Below, piece after piece: positions 40,026 through 49,522 of a stretch of DNA of 64,000 nt. The position numbers and the translations under genes were made by a program. Below the pieces are notes generated by a model. It was given only the letters and a program-made list of their open reading frames with translations, was not told the origin of the DNA and did no database searches. The stretch is from the NCBI RefSeq assembly GCF_010729665.1, contig NZ_AP022610.1:1736001-1800000 (forward strand), written 5' to 3'. The stretch's first letter is position 1; every line of letters begins with the position of its first letter. Source of the DNA: Mycolicibacterium madagascariense (GTDB lineage: Bacteria; Actinomycetota; Actinomycetes; Mycobacteriales; Mycobacteriaceae).

Positions 40026-40822
40026 CGGGCCGCCACCGGCGCGATGAGCAGATCGCCGACGTGCGCGTCGATCAGCGAGCGGTCGGGTGCGTCGAGGCCG
40101 TCGTCGACGATCAGCGTGTCGATCTGGGACAGCCGGGCGAACACGCACGCGCCGACCCCGCCGTACTTCGTGTGGTCGGCGAGCACCACCAACCGGCCGC
40201 CGACGTCGATGAGCGTCCGATTGGTTTGCGCCTCGGCGACATTGGGCGACGTCAGGCCGGCGTCGACGTCGAAGCCGTGCACGCCGAGATAGGTCGCGTC
40301 GACCCGGAACGACGCGATGGCCGCATCGGCGACCGGCCCGACGAGGGCGTCGGAGCGGGTGCGCACGCCGCCGCTGAGGTACACCAGCGGGGCGTCCGCG
40401 CCGTCCGCGGCGGGGTCGGTCAGTTCCTGAAAGATGTTGATGGAGTTGGTGACCACTGTGATCGAGGGTCGATGGCGCAGCTGCCTGGCGAGTTCGGCGG
40501 TGGTGGTGCCCGCGCCGATCGCGATCGTCATGCCGTCGGCGACGGTCGTCGCGGCGGTCGCGGCGATGGCCCGCTTCTCGGCCTGCTGACGCGTCGCCTT
40601 GTCGGCCGAGCGCGGTTCCTCGCCGCGGTTGTGGTGTGCAACCGCCCCGCCATGCACCTTGCGCAGGAGGTCCTGGGCGTCGAGGGTGTCGAGGTCACGG
40701 CGCACCGTCATCTCCGACACGGCCAGTTCGGTCGCGAGATCGGCGACGCGCACGGCGCCACCGGATTGCAACGCGCGCAGGATCGCCTCCTGCCGTTCAG
40801 CGGCCAGCATCGTCGTCGACAC
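40022..40822 (-). CDS. DeoR-family regulator of the galactose cluster
   Basis: A 266-residue protein with an N-terminal DeoR HTH (RVADLATELAVSEMTVRRDLDTLD) and a sugar-phosphate-sensing C-terminal domain (IAIGAGTTTAELARQL, VYLSGGVRT). It is the first gene of the gal unit and divergent from the symporter, so it most likely represses both until a galactose-derived sugar phosphate accumulates. GTG 40822 or ATG 40810 may be the start; GGAGGG lies just upstream of both. Confidence 0.88.
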   Translation of the reverse strand: MSTTMLAAERQEAILRALQSGGAVRVADLATELAVSEMTVRRDLDTLDAQDLLRKVHGGAVAHHNRGEEPRSADKATRQQAEKRAIAATAATTVADGMTIAIGAGTTTAELARQLRHRPSITVVTNSINIFQELTDPAADGADAPLVYLSGGVRTRSDALVGPVADAAIASFRVDATYLGVHGFDVDAGLTSPNVAEAQTNRTLIDVGGRLVVLADHTKYGGVGACVFARLSQIDTLIVDDGLDAPDRSLIDAHVGDLLIAPVAAR

Positions 40823-40915
40823 TCCCTCCAGTGGGCATGAAACCGAACAATAATGAACAGCAAAGCACGGTAAGCGTCAAATCTGTGTAAAAACTTGTGC
40901 AATCTTGCGCGAAAC

Positions 40916-40935
40916 TGTTAGGACATGTTAGGACA
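40916..40935. promoter_or_regulatory. Tandem 10-bp direct repeat, likely DeoR site
   Basis: TGTTAGGACA occurs twice in tandem (40916-40925 and 40926-40935) in the DeoR/symporter gap. Upstream at about 40893-40912 is a weaker direct repeat, CTTGTGCAAT/CTTGCGCGAA. DeoR-family proteins often bind direct repeats, so both are candidate operators. Confidence 0.5.
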
Positions 40936-40973
40936 ATGGTCCAGATCACTCAACGAAGGAGTTGGTGCCCCAC

Positions 40974-42680
40974 ATGACCACGCTCATGGCAGACGACGTC
41001 TTGCGGTTGAACGTCGGGGCCGTCGACTACACGTTGATCGCGGTGTACTTCGCCTTCGTGCTCGGCATCGGATACCTTGCGCGCAGCCAGGTTTCGACGA
41101 GCCTCGACTTCTTCCTCTCCGGCCGTCGGCTGCCGGCCTGGGTGACCGGGATCGCGTTCGTCTCGGCGAACCTCGGTGCGGTGGAGATCATGGGCATGGC
41201 CGCCAACGGCGCTCAGATCGGCCTGGCGACGATGCACTACTACTGGATCGGCGCGGTCCCCGCGATGATCTTCCTCGGCATCGTGATGATGCCGTTCTAC
41301 TACGGGTCCAAGGTGCGCAGCGTCCCCGAGTTCATGCGCCGCCGCTTCGGAACGGGGGCGCACCTGGTCAACGCCATCAGCTTCGCCGTGGCCCAGGTGC
41401 TCATCGCCGGCGTCAACCTGTTCCTGCTCGCGACCGTCATCAACGTCCTGCTGGGCTGGGCCACCTGGGTGTCCCTCCTCGTCGCGGCGGCAATCGTGTT
41501 GACCTACACCGCACTCGGTGGTCTCTCGGCCGCGATCTACAACGAGGTCCTCCAGTTCTTCGTCATCCTGGCCGCGCTCGTCCCGCTCACGGTGTTCGGG
41601 CTCATCAAGGTCGGTGGCTGGACCGGGTTGAAGGAGAAGGTGGTCGAGACCGTCGGCTCCGGCCAGAAGGTCACCGCGACAGTCAACGAGCAGCTGACCA
41701 CCTGGCCCGGGCAGGCACTCAGCGGTTTCAGCAGCCCGTTCTGGTCGGTCGTCGGCATCGTCTTCGGCTTGGGATTCGTTCTCTCCTTTGGCTATTGGAC
41801 GACGAACTTCGTCGAGGTGCAGCGCGCCATGGCGTCGAACTCGATGTCGGCGGCGCGTCGCGCACCCATCATCGCGTCCTTCCCGAAGCTCCTGATCCCG
41901 TTCGTGGTGGTGGTGCCCGGCATGATCGCGGCGGCCTCCATCGGCGACATGATGAAGCTCAAGTCCACCGGCGCCGGCGACGTCACCTACAACGACGCGA
42001 TGCTGCTGATGATCCGCGACATCCTGCCCAACGGACTGCTCGGCGTCGCCATCGCGGGCCTGATCGCCTCGTTCATGGCGGGCATGGCCGCCAACATCTC
42101 CGCGTTCAACAGCGTGTTCAGCTATGACATCTGGCAGCAGTACGTCGTCAAGGACCGCTCCGACGACTATTACATCGCCGTGGGGCGCTTCGCCACCGTC
42201 GCCGCGACGCTGCTGGCGATCTTCACCGCGCTGATCGCCTCGGGCTACTCGAACATCATGGACTACCTGCAGACGCTGTTCGGGTTCTTCAACGCCCCGC
42301 TGTTCGCCACCTTCATCCTGGGCATGTTCTGGAAGAGGATGACGGCGACGGCCGGTTGGGTCGGGCTGGTCGCGGGCACGCTGTCGGCGATCTTCGTCTT
42401 CATCCTGTCCAAGGTCGGCATCATCGACCTGCCGGGGCAGGGCATGCCGTTCGTCGCGGCCGCGGCGGCGTTCATCGTCGACATCATGGTCAGCGTCGGC
42501 GTCAGCCTGGTCACGACGCCGAAACCCCGCGAGGAACTCGTCGGGTTCGTCTACTCCGAGACGCAGGTGGACATCATGTCCGACCCGGACGAGGCGGGGC
42601 GGCCATGGTTCCAGCGCGCCGTTCCCCTCGGCGCGGTCATGATCGTGCTGACCATCGCCTTCAACGTCATCTTCCACTAG
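40974..42680 (+). CDS. Sodium:solute symporter, probable galactose/sugar uptake
   Basis: A 568-residue SSS-family transporter with about 13-14 membrane helices. Recognisable elements are FFLSGRRLPAWVTGIAFVSANLGAVEIMGMA near the N-terminus and GGLSAAIYNEVLQFFVI in the middle, matching the SGLT branch. Placement divergent to galT-galK and their DeoR regulator makes galactose or a galactoside the likely substrate. ATG 40974 is used; GTG 40962 is also in frame, with GGAG nearby. A small membrane protein gene follows at 16 nt. Confidence 0.88.
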   Translation: MTTLMADDVLRLNVGAVDYTLIAVYFAFVLGIGYLARSQVSTSLDFFLSGRRLPAWVTGIAFVSANLGAVEIMGMAANGAQIGLATMHYYWIGAVPAMIFLGIVMMPFYYGSKVRSVPEFMRRRFGTGAHLVNAISFAVAQVLIAGVNLFLLATVINVLLGWATWVSLLVAAAIVLTYTALGGLSAAIYNEVLQFFVILAALVPLTVFGLIKVGGWTGLKEKVVETVGSGQKVTATVNEQLTTWPGQALSGFSSPFWSVVGIVFGLGFVLSFGYWTTNFVEVQRAMASNSMSAARRAPIIASFPKLLIPFVVVVPGMIAAASIGDMMKLKSTGAGDVTYNDAMLLMIRDILPNGLLGVAIAGLIASFMAGMAANISAFNSVFSYDIWQQYVVKDRSDDYYIAVGRFATVAATLLAIFTALIASGYSNIMDYLQTLFGFFNAPLFATFILGMFWKRMTATAGWVGLVAGTLSAIFVFILSKVGIIDLPGQGMPFVAAAAAFIVDIMVSVGVSLVTTPKPREELVGFVYSETQVDIMSDPDEAGRPWFQRAVPLGAVMIVLTIAFNVIFH

Positions 42681-42696
42681 AGCTCAGGAGCCGAGA

Positions 42697-42984
42697 ATGA
42701 CCGTCCCACACGAACATCGGGTGCTCGCCCACCTCTTCGACATCCGCAACATCATCGGCGCCCTGCTCGCCATCTACGGTGTCGTGCTGACGATCGCGGG
42801 CTTCGCGCCGGGCATCCTGCGCGATCACGCCGATCCCGCCGCGGCAGGCAACCGGTCCGACCTGTACATCGGCACCGCCGCCAACTGGTGGGTGGGGCTG
42901 ATCATGTTGGCCGCCGGCGTGGCGTTCTTCGCCTGGGCGCTGATTCGTCCGCTCAGGGTGCAGGCACCCGCCGAGCCAAGGTAG
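42697..42984 (+). CDS. Two-TM membrane protein downstream of symporter
   Basis: A 95-residue protein with two hydrophobic helices (about 15-38 and 63-84) separated by a short extracytoplasmic loop. CAGGAG is 6 nt before the ATG, and the gene begins 16 nt after the symporter stop, so it is probably cotranscribed. It may be an accessory subunit or stabiliser for the transporter; this is inferred only from position. Confidence 0.75.
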   Translation: MTVPHEHRVLAHLFDIRNIIGALLAIYGVVLTIAGFAPGILRDHADPAAAGNRSDLYIGTAANWWVGLIMLAAGVAFFAWALIRPLRVQAPAEPR

Positions 42985-43029
42985 CTTCGCCGCGGTTTGT
43001 CCGGCCGACGGCTCGGGTAGTCGCGCTGC

Positions 43030-43371
43030 ATGAGTACCGATGGGGCAGGTGTCACCGAGGCCACTCCCGCGCAGCGCCGGATTCACTGGATTGCCGCGCT
43101 GTTGACCATCATTGGAGCCGCGGTGGCCGAGGTCGTCGCGTACGGGCTGACGCTGGGCGTGGCCGGCTGTACCGATCAGAGCTGCCCCCACCTGGGGTTG
43201 GCCAACGCCGCATACGGGCCGGTCGTCTACGGCACGCCGATCGTCGCGGTGGTGGCGATCGCGCTGTCGTTCGTGACCGCACGCAAGCGGTGGGGCTGGG
43301 TCGTGCCCGCCGTGGCGTGGATCCTGATCATCGCGGGCCTCGTCGTGCTCTACGTCGGCGGGCAGCAGTAG
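43030..43371 (+). CDS. Small membrane protein with three TMs
   Basis: A 113-residue protein with about three helices (residues 20-43, 60-82 and 88-108) and two cysteines in the first loop (GCTDQSCPHLG). No known family recognised. It begins 45 nt after the preceding gene and its stop directly abuts the stop of the GH65 gene on the opposite strand, with no intergenic base. Confidence 0.72.
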   Translation: MSTDGAGVTEATPAQRRIHWIAALLTIIGAAVAEVVAYGLTLGVAGCTDQSCPHLGLANAAYGPVVYGTPIVAVVAIALSFVTARKRWGWVVPAVAWILIIAGLVVLYVGGQQ

Positions 43372-45735
43372 TCACCCGCGGCGCCGCTGCGGCGAGCACC
43401 CCGGCGGCTGCGAGGGAGCGGGCAGCAGGGCGCGACGCGGCTGCAGGGGTACCGCCCGGGTGTGCCCGACCGTGAGTGTCAGGTCGGCGCCCGCGTGGCG
43501 GATGGTCAGCGCGTCGTCGACGGTGTCGTCACCGTTGTACTCCACCGTGTACCGCACCTCGTCATGGGTGACGTCGACGATCAGTCGAAGTCCCTTCCAG
43601 CGCAACCGAAATCGCAGTCGGACGATCTCCTCGGGAAGCTGTGGGTCGAGTTCCGGCACGCCGTCGTCGTCGCGCAGGCCGCCGAAGCCGGCGACGAGTG
43701 CGATCCACGCGCCGGCCAGGGACGCCATGTGCAGCCCGTCCTTGGTGTTGTGGTGCAGGTCCCGCAGATCGATGGCGGCGGCCTCGTAGGCGTAGGCGTG
43801 CGCCAGCTCGAGATGTCCCACCTCGGCGCACAGCACGGCCTGCGTGCACGCCGACAGCGACGAGTCGCGCACCATGCGCGGCTCGTAGTAGTCGACGTTG
43901 CGCGCCTTCTGCTCGGCGGTGAAGGAGTGGCTGCGCCAGTGCATGGCGAGGATCAGGTCGGCCTGCTTGATCACCTGGGCCGGATAGAGCCGGACGTAGG
44001 ACTCGTGCAGCAGCAGCGGGAACTGGGTCTCGTCGGTGAACTCCCATTCCTTGAAGGTGGTGAACCCCTCGCACTGCTGATGCACACCGAGGCCCTGGTC
44101 GAAGGGGACGTTGACGGTGTCCGCGGCATCGCGCCAGGCCGCGATCTCCTCGGTGGTGACGCCGAGCGCACGCGACGCCTCGGAGTGGCGATTGCACGCG
44201 TCGGCCGCCACCCGCAGATTGTGCGCGGCCATCAGGTTGGTGAACACGTTGTCCCGCACCACGGCGGTGTACTCGTCGGGGCCCGTCACGCCGTCGAGAT
44301 GCCAGGCGCCGTGGCGGTCGTGGTGCCCTAGCGACAACCACAGCCGAGCCGTCTCGATGAGCACCTGCAGACCGCAGTCGGCCTCGAGTGACTCGTCTCC
44401 GGTGACGATGCGGTACCGCTCGAACGCCGCGGCGATGTCGGCGTTGACGTGCCAGGCGGCCGTGCCCGCCGGCCAGTAGGCCGAGCACTCCTGTCCGCGG
44501 ATGGTGCGCCACGGGAACGCCGCACCCTCCAGATCGAGTTCGCGGGCGCGCTGCCGCGCCAGGTCGAGCGTCGAAGCGCGCCAGCGCAGCGCGTCGGCGG
44601 CGGCGTTCGGCTGGGTGTAGGTCAACACGGGGAGCACGAAGCCCTCGGTGTCCCAGAAAGCGTGCCCGTCGTACCCGGTTCCGGTGAGGCCCTTGCCGGG
44701 GATGGCGCGGCGCTCCGCGCGGGCGCTGGTCTGCAGCACGTGGAACAGGCCGAAGCGCACGGCCTGCTGGATCTCCGGATCGCCCTCGACCTCGACGTCG
44801 GCACCGTCCCAGAAGTGGTCGAGGTACTGACGTTGCGCGTCGAGCAGGCCCTGCCAACCCGTGTAGCGGGCGCCGTCGAGGGCACCGGCCACCTGGTCGG
44901 CGAGGGCGGGCCGCGAGCGCAGGCTCGACCAGCCGTAGGAGAGGTACTTGACGATGCGCAGCTTCTGACCGGGTTGCAGACCGCAAATGACGGTGGTGCG
45001 GGCGAGATCCTCGCGGGAGATGGTGTTCTTCTCGACGCGGCCGGGGACCTCGATGTCGTGGTCCATCGCCGCCGCGGTCATGAGCTCGCTGTAGCGCGTC
45101 TCGTGGATGAGCACCGCCCGCAGTTCGTCGCTGTCGTGGGAGACCGGCTGCAGCGGCTTGGTGAGGATCGCCGCCGCCCGGGGGTCCTGAGACGTCTCGG
45201 GCTGGTCCTCGTTGGCGACGAGCTCGGATTGCACGGTGACCCTGGTGAATTCGTCGACCGCCTCCACCACGTACTCGATGGCGGCCACCCCGCGGTGCGC
45301 CAGTGACACCAGGCGGGTCGTGGTGAGGGCGATGCGGCGCCCGGCGGGGGAGCGCCACCGGACGTCGCGGCGCAGGGTGCCGGCCCGGAAGTCCAGCACG
45401 CGTTCGTGGTGCTCGAGTTGGCCGTAGCGGACGTCGAAGGGTTCGTCGTCGACGAGCAGCCGAAGGATCTTGCCGTTGGTGACGTCGACGAGGGTCTGGC
45501 CCTCCTCGGGGTAGCCGTACCCGGCTTCGGCGTACGGCAGCGGCCGAATCTCGAAGAACGAGTTGAGATAGGTGCCCGGAAGTCCGTGCGGTTCGCCCTC
45601 GTCGAGGTTGCCGCGCATGCCGATGTGCCCGTTGGACAGCGCGAACACCGATTCGGACTGCGCCAGGATGTCGAGGTCCAGCGTCTTCTCCCGGACCTGC
45701 CACGGCTCGACGGGGAAGGTGTCGTCGGTGATCAC
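43372..45735 (-). CDS. Glycoside hydrolase family 65 phosphorylase (Rv3401-like)
   Basis: A 787-residue GH65 protein expected to phosphorolyse an alpha-glucoside disaccharide (maltose, trehalose or kojibiose type) giving beta-glucose-1-phosphate. The (alpha/alpha)6 barrel carries the general-acid segment [21 protein letters not shown] 45735 overlaps the stop of the HAD gene (GTGA). The adjacent beta-phosphoglucomutase-like HAD would convert the product to glucose-6-phosphate. The pair corresponds to Rv3400-Rv3401. Exact disaccharide specificity cannot be read from sequence. Confidence 0.9.
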   Translation of the reverse strand: MITDDTFPVEPWQVREKTLDLDILAQSESVFALSNGHIGMRGNLDEGEPHGLPGTYLNSFFEIRPLPYAEAGYGYPEEGQTLVDVTNGKILRLLVDDEPFDVRYGQLEHHERVLDFRAGTLRRDVRWRSPAGRRIALTTTRLVSLAHRGVAAIEYVVEAVDEFTRVTVQSELVANEDQPETSQDPRAAAILTKPLQPVSHDSDELRAVLIHETRYSELMTAAAMDHDIEVPGRVEKNTISREDLARTTVICGLQPGQKLRIVKYLSYGWSSLRSRPALADQVAGALDGARYTGWQGLLDAQRQYLDHFWDGADVEVEGDPEIQQAVRFGLFHVLQTSARAERRAIPGKGLTGTGYDGHAFWDTEGFVLPVLTYTQPNAAADALRWRASTLDLARQRARELDLEGAAFPWRTIRGQECSAYWPAGTAAWHVNADIAAAFERYRIVTGDESLEADCGLQVLIETARLWLSLGHHDRHGAWHLDGVTGPDEYTAVVRDNVFTNLMAAHNLRVAADACNRHSEASRALGVTTEEIAAWRDAADTVNVPFDQGLGVHQQCEGFTTFKEWEFTDETQFPLLLHESYVRLYPAQVIKQADLILAMHWRSHSFTAEQKARNVDYYEPRMVRDSSLSACTQAVLCAEVGHLELAHAYAYEAAAIDLRDLHHNTKDGLHMASLAGAWIALVAGFGGLRDDDGVPELDPQLPEEIVRLRFRLRWKGLRLIVDVTHDEVRYTVEYNGDDTVDDALTIRHAGADLTLTVGHTRAVPLQPRRALLPAPSQPPGCSPQRRRG

Positions 45736-46475
45736 GAGGCGTCGAGCAGGTCGGCGAGATCCTCGACGACGACGTCGGCCCCGTGCTGGCGCAGCGCGTC
45801 GGCGTGCCCGACGCGGTCGACGCCGACCACGATGCCGAAGTGCCCGGCATGGCCTGCCTCCACGCCGGAGATGGCGTCCTCGAAGACGGCCGCCTGCGCG
45901 GGTTCGACGCCGAGGCGCTTGGCCCCGGCCAGGTAGGAGTCCGGCGCCGGCTTGCCCTCGATGTGCTCCTCGCGCATGGTGACCCCGTCGACGCGCTGCT
46001 GCACGTACTTGGCCAGCCCGGTGATGTCGAGGACCTCACGGGTGTTCGCCGAGGACGACACCACGGCCACCTTGAGCCCCTTGTCCACGACGGCCTCCAG
46101 GTAGCGGCGCGAGCCGTTGAAGACCTTCACCCCGTCGGTGTGCAGCGTCTTGAGGAAGGCGTCGTTCTTGCGGTTGCCGAGCCCCTGCACGGTCTCGGCG
46201 TCCGGGCCGTCGTCCGGCGAGCCCTCCGGCAGTTCGATCCCGCGGCTCTGCAGGAACGAGCGAACGCCGTCCTCGCGCTTCTTGCCGTCGACGTACTCGG
46301 AGTAGTCCGCGTCGACGTCGAACGGCCGGAACGGCTCGCCCGACGCGTCGGCGCGCTGGCGCAGGAACTCGTCGAACATGGCCTTCCACGCGGTGCGGTG
46401 CACGCTGGCGGTGTCGGTCAACACGCCGTCGAGGTCGAACAGGCACGCGGTGACGTGCTCGGGCAGGCCCAACAC
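45732..46475 (-). CDS. HAD-superfamily beta-phosphoglucomutase-like protein (Rv3400-like)
   Basis: A 247-residue HAD IA phosphatase/mutase. HAD motif I is [10 protein letters not shown], motif II includes VVSSSAN, and the GKPAPDSYL and [13 protein letters not shown] segments give motifs III/IV. It presumably isomerises beta-glucose-1-phosphate. GTG 46475 has GTGGGGA 5-6 nt upstream; GTG 46487 is also possible. It is translationally coupled to the GH65 gene. Confidence 0.88.
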   Translation of the reverse strand: MLGLPEHVTACLFDLDGVLTDTASVHRTAWKAMFDEFLRQRADASGEPFRPFDVDADYSEYVDGKKREDGVRSFLQSRGIELPEGSPDDGPDAETVQGLGNRKNDAFLKTLHTDGVKVFNGSRRYLEAVVDKGLKVAVVSSSANTREVLDITGLAKYVQQRVDGVTMREEHIEGKPAPDSYLAGAKRLGVEPAQAAVFEDAISGVEAGHAGHFGIVVGVDRVGHADALRQHGADVVVEDLADLLDAS

Positions 46476-46567
46476 GGCAGTCCCCACTTTCGGTCGGTGA
46501 GATCGGGTGCGCGTCCACCGCGCCGGGGGTGGGGTACCCACTTCCTCGGCAAACCGGTCCCCGGCCC

Positions 46568-47212
46568 TCAGAGCAGATTCGCGGCGAAGCGCAGGTCGTC
46601 GACGAGTCCGGCCATGGCCTCCTCCCGCGTCTCGGGTGGACCCCGCAGGATCGACGAGGGATGCACGGTCGCGACGAGGTCGGCGGTCAGTTCGGGTGCG
46701 CCGGAGTCCGCCGGCGCCCGCAGCACCTCCTGTCGGTGCGCGGTGAGCCGAAAGTCATTGCCCAACAAGGCTTTCGCCGCCGTCGCACCCATCAGCACCA
46801 CGACGTCCGGGGTCACGACCTCGAGCTCGGCGAACAACCACGGGCGGCACGCGACCACCTCGGTCCGGCTGGGCGTCTTGTGGATCCGGCGCTGGCCGCG
46901 TTCGGCGCGGACGAACTTGAAGTGCTTGACCGCGTTGGTCACGTACAGACCGTCGCGGGACACCCCGGCGGCGTCGAGCGCCTCGTTCAGCACCCGGCCC
47001 GCGGGGCCGACGAACGGCCGTCCCGCGCGGTCCTCCTGGTCGCCGGGCTGTTCGCCCACCAGCATCAGGCGCGCGTCCGACAGGCCTGCGCCGAACACCG
47101 TCGGCCCCGCCTCCTGAAACAGATCGCAACCCTCGCAGTGGCGCGCCGCCTCGGCGAGCCGGGGCAGGGAGCGGTCGGGTGGGACGAATCGAGCGGCACC
47201 GACGGGAGTCAC
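46568..47212 (-). CDS. udgX: UdgX-type uracil-DNA glycosylase
   Basis: A 214-residue family-4-related glycosylase. UDG motif A is GEQPGDQED (53-61). The UdgX-specific loop reads QRRIH (107-111), where M. smegmatis UdgX has KRRIH; the histidine that forms the covalent DNA adduct corresponds to His111. Cysteines C26, C29 and C122 are likely Fe-S ligands, and His97 (AVKHFKF) stands where family-4 enzymes have another cysteine. GTG 47212 gives a normal length; the ribosome site is weak. Confidence 0.85.
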   Translation of the reverse strand: MTPVGAARFVPPDRSLPRLAEAARHCEGCDLFQEAGPTVFGAGLSDARLMLVGEQPGDQEDRAGRPFVGPAGRVLNEALDAAGVSRDGLYVTNAVKHFKFVRAERGQRRIHKTPSRTEVVACRPWLFAELEVVTPDVVVLMGATAAKALLGNDFRLTAHRQEVLRAPADSGAPELTADLVATVHPSSILRGPPETREEAMAGLVDDLRFAANLL

Positions 47213-47346
47213 GTCGGGCGCTTGCCCTCGGCGGTCGTGGTCGAAACGCCGTCGGCGCTCACGGGGTTTGACGGCCGTCGACGGGGGGTAACAACCGTCC
47301 ACGCTGCAGCCCGGTCGGCGTCCCCTCGCACCCACAGGGAGTCTTC

Positions 47347-48480
47347 ATGCTCGACTCGTCGCTCACCCGTGCGCTGCGGCGCGTTCCCGTCGACGCCGTG
47401 TTGGCGTCGACCAGGCTGTACTCATCGCTTCCCGTGGTCGGCAAGCACCTGGAGCCCTTCGCCGGGCTGACGGCGATGGCCCTCTGGGGCGGGCCGTACG
47501 CGCCGGCGACGCTGCGGGCGGCCGTCGGACGTCGCACCGCCGCTGCCGCAGCCCAGGCCGCCGCCGCGGGCGTCGCCGGGGTCGAGGCGGCGCAGGTCCG
47601 CCGGCTGCCCCCGTTCGCGAGGGCCCGCGCGCAGCGCAAGGCCTACCTGCACCAGGGATCGATCCGCTACGGCGACAGCCCCGCCCAGCTGCTCGACGTG
47701 TGGCGCCTGCCCGAGCTGCCGCCGGGACCCGCGCCGGTCCTGCTCTTCGTCCCCGGCGGGGCCTGGGTGCAGGGCACCCGGGTGCTGCAGGGCCACACGC
47801 TGCTGGCGCATCTGGTCAAGCGGGGCTGGGTCTGTCTGACGATGGACTACCGGGTGTCACCGCTGCACCGGTGGCCCCGTCAGATAGCCGACGTCAACGC
47901 GGCCATCGCGTGGGCCCGCGCCAACGCCCACCAGTTCGGCGGGGACCCCGACTTCGTCACCATCGCGGGTTGCTCGGCGGGCGGGCATCTGGCCGCGCTG
48001 GCCGGTCTCACCCCCGGTGATCCGGAGTTCCGCGGCGAGTTGTCCGAGGACGCCGACACGACCGTGGACGCCGTCGTCGGCATCTACGGCCGATACGACT
48101 GGGAGGACCGCTCGACGCCGATCCGTCGCAGCTTCCAGAACTTCCTCGAGCGGGTCGTGGTGGGCCGCAGACAGTCTCGTCATCCCGAGGTCTACGCCGC
48201 GGCGTCCCCGCTGGCCCGCATCCACCGCGACGCGCCGCCGTTCTTCCTCATCCACGGTGAGCAGGACACCCTGATTCCCGCGGCCGAGGCCAGGCAGTTC
48301 CACGACGCCCTGAGCGAGGTGTCGGCGAATCCGGTGCGCTACAGCGAGATTCCGTGGGCCGGGCATGCGTTCGACCTCGTCGACAGCTCGCACGCCAGAC
48401 GGTGCGCGGTCGAGACTGCCGAATTCCTCACCGAGGTGAGGAACCGGCATCTCGACCGCGTCACGTCCACAGCTGTGTAA
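47347..48480 (+). CDS. Alpha/beta-hydrolase, carboxylesterase-like
   Basis: A 377-residue protein with an alanine-rich N-terminal region (about 40-100) and an alpha/beta-hydrolase domain. The oxyanion segment is FVPGGAWVQG, the nucleophile elbow GCSAGGH, and the likely Asp and His are in HGEQDTLIP and WAGHAFDLV. The family includes mycobacterial Lip esterases. AGGGAG lies about 7 nt before ATG 47347. Substrate unknown. Confidence 0.85.
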   Translation: MLDSSLTRALRRVPVDAVLASTRLYSSLPVVGKHLEPFAGLTAMALWGGPYAPATLRAAVGRRTAAAAAQAAAAGVAGVEAAQVRRLPPFARARAQRKAYLHQGSIRYGDSPAQLLDVWRLPELPPGPAPVLLFVPGGAWVQGTRVLQGHTLLAHLVKRGWVCLTMDYRVSPLHRWPRQIADVNAAIAWARANAHQFGGDPDFVTIAGCSAGGHLAALAGLTPGDPEFRGELSEDADTTVDAVVGIYGRYDWEDRSTPIRRSFQNFLERVVVGRRQSRHPEVYAAASPLARIHRDAPPFFLIHGEQDTLIPAAEARQFHDALSEVSANPVRYSEIPWAGHAFDLVDSSHARRCAVETAEFLTEVRNRHLDRVTSTAV

Positions 48481-48494
48481 AAGCCTGTGAATTA

Positions 48495-49451
48495 CTAGCT
48501 TTGGAGTGACGGCAGGACGTCCTTCTGCCACGTCGCGAAGAAGCCCGCCATGTCCGGCCCGATCTGCTGCACGTAGAGCTCGTCGACACCGGCGTCGACG
48601 TACGCGCGGGCGCGCTGCAGGTGCAGGTCGGCGTCGGGCCCGCAGGCGATCGACTCCGCGACGTCCTCCTTGGGCACCAGCGGCATGGCGGCGCCGAAGT
48701 CCCTTGGGCGAGGCAGGATCTGGACCAGCTGACCGGGTAGCTGCTCGTTGGCCCAGAGCCGGTGCGCGGTGTCCAGCGCCGTGTCGGCGTCGGCGTCCCA
48801 GTTGACCTTCATGCCGGCCTGCACGGGCTTGTCGCCACCGCCGGACTCGCGGAAGGTCTTCACCAGATCCGCTTCGGGGGTCACCATGCAGAAGCCGTCG
48901 CCGACGCGGCCGGCGAACTCGGCGGCCTGGGGGCCGAAGCCGGAGACGTAGATCGGCACCGGCTGCTCGGGCAGGGTGTAGATGCGCGCGTCCTGCACCT
49001 CGTAGTGCAGCCCGTGGTGGCTGACCTCCTTGCCCTCGTGCAGCAACCGGATCACCTCGATGGCCTCCTCGAGCATCTCCAACCGCAGGCCGACCGACGG
49101 CCACGGATCACCGAGGATGTGCTCGTTGAGGGCCTCGCCGCTGCCGACGCCGAGGACGAACTTGCCGTCGAGTTGGACCGCGGCGGTGGCCGCTGCCTGC
49201 GCGATGATCGCCGGGTGGATGCGGACGGTCGGGCACGTCACCGCCGTCGACACCGGTAGCGAGGTGGCCTCCGACAGCGCGCCGATGACACCCCACACGA
49301 ACGGGCTCTGCGCCTGCTCGTCGTTCCACGGGTGGAAGTGGTCGGAGATCCACAGTGCTTGGAAGCCCGCGTCTTCGGCGCGTTTGGCTTGGTCGATGAG
49401 TTCCTTGGGGCCGAACTGTTCACAGGAGAGGAAATAGCCGATTCGAGTCAT
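48495..49451 (-). CDS. F420-dependent LLM oxidoreductase, G6PDH-like (TIGR03557 type)
   Basis: A 318-residue TIM-barrel LLM protein related to F420-dependent glucose-6-phosphate dehydrogenase: GYFLSCEQFGPKELIDQA, SDHFHPWND, PTVRIHPAIIAQAAATAA and GVGSGEALNEHILG. Fgd itself is the closest well-known relative, but this protein's C-terminus differs and its substrate is unknown. Start ATG 49451. Confidence 0.86.
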   Translation of the reverse strand: MTRIGYFLSCEQFGPKELIDQAKRAEDAGFQALWISDHFHPWNDEQAQSPFVWGVIGALSEATSLPVSTAVTCPTVRIHPAIIAQAAATAAVQLDGKFVLGVGSGEALNEHILGDPWPSVGLRLEMLEEAIEVIRLLHEGKEVSHHGLHYEVQDARIYTLPEQPVPIYVSGFGPQAAEFAGRVGDGFCMVTPEADLVKTFRESGGGDKPVQAGMKVNWDADADTALDTAHRLWANEQLPGQLVQILPRPRDFGAAMPLVPKEDVAESIACGPDADLHLQRARAYVDAGVDELYVQQIGPDMAGFFATWQKDVLPSLQS

Positions 49452-49522
49452 GGCTCTCGCGTTACCCGTTTCCCCGGCGTTCACGCCTACCCGCGCGCGA
49501 ACTCTGCGCTGCGGTGCGGCGG

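Noticed and set aside
40950..42677. Minus-strand 575-aa frame opposite the symporter
   Set aside because: Low-complexity HDE/R-rich sequence; the symporter on the plus strand has helices and family motifs.
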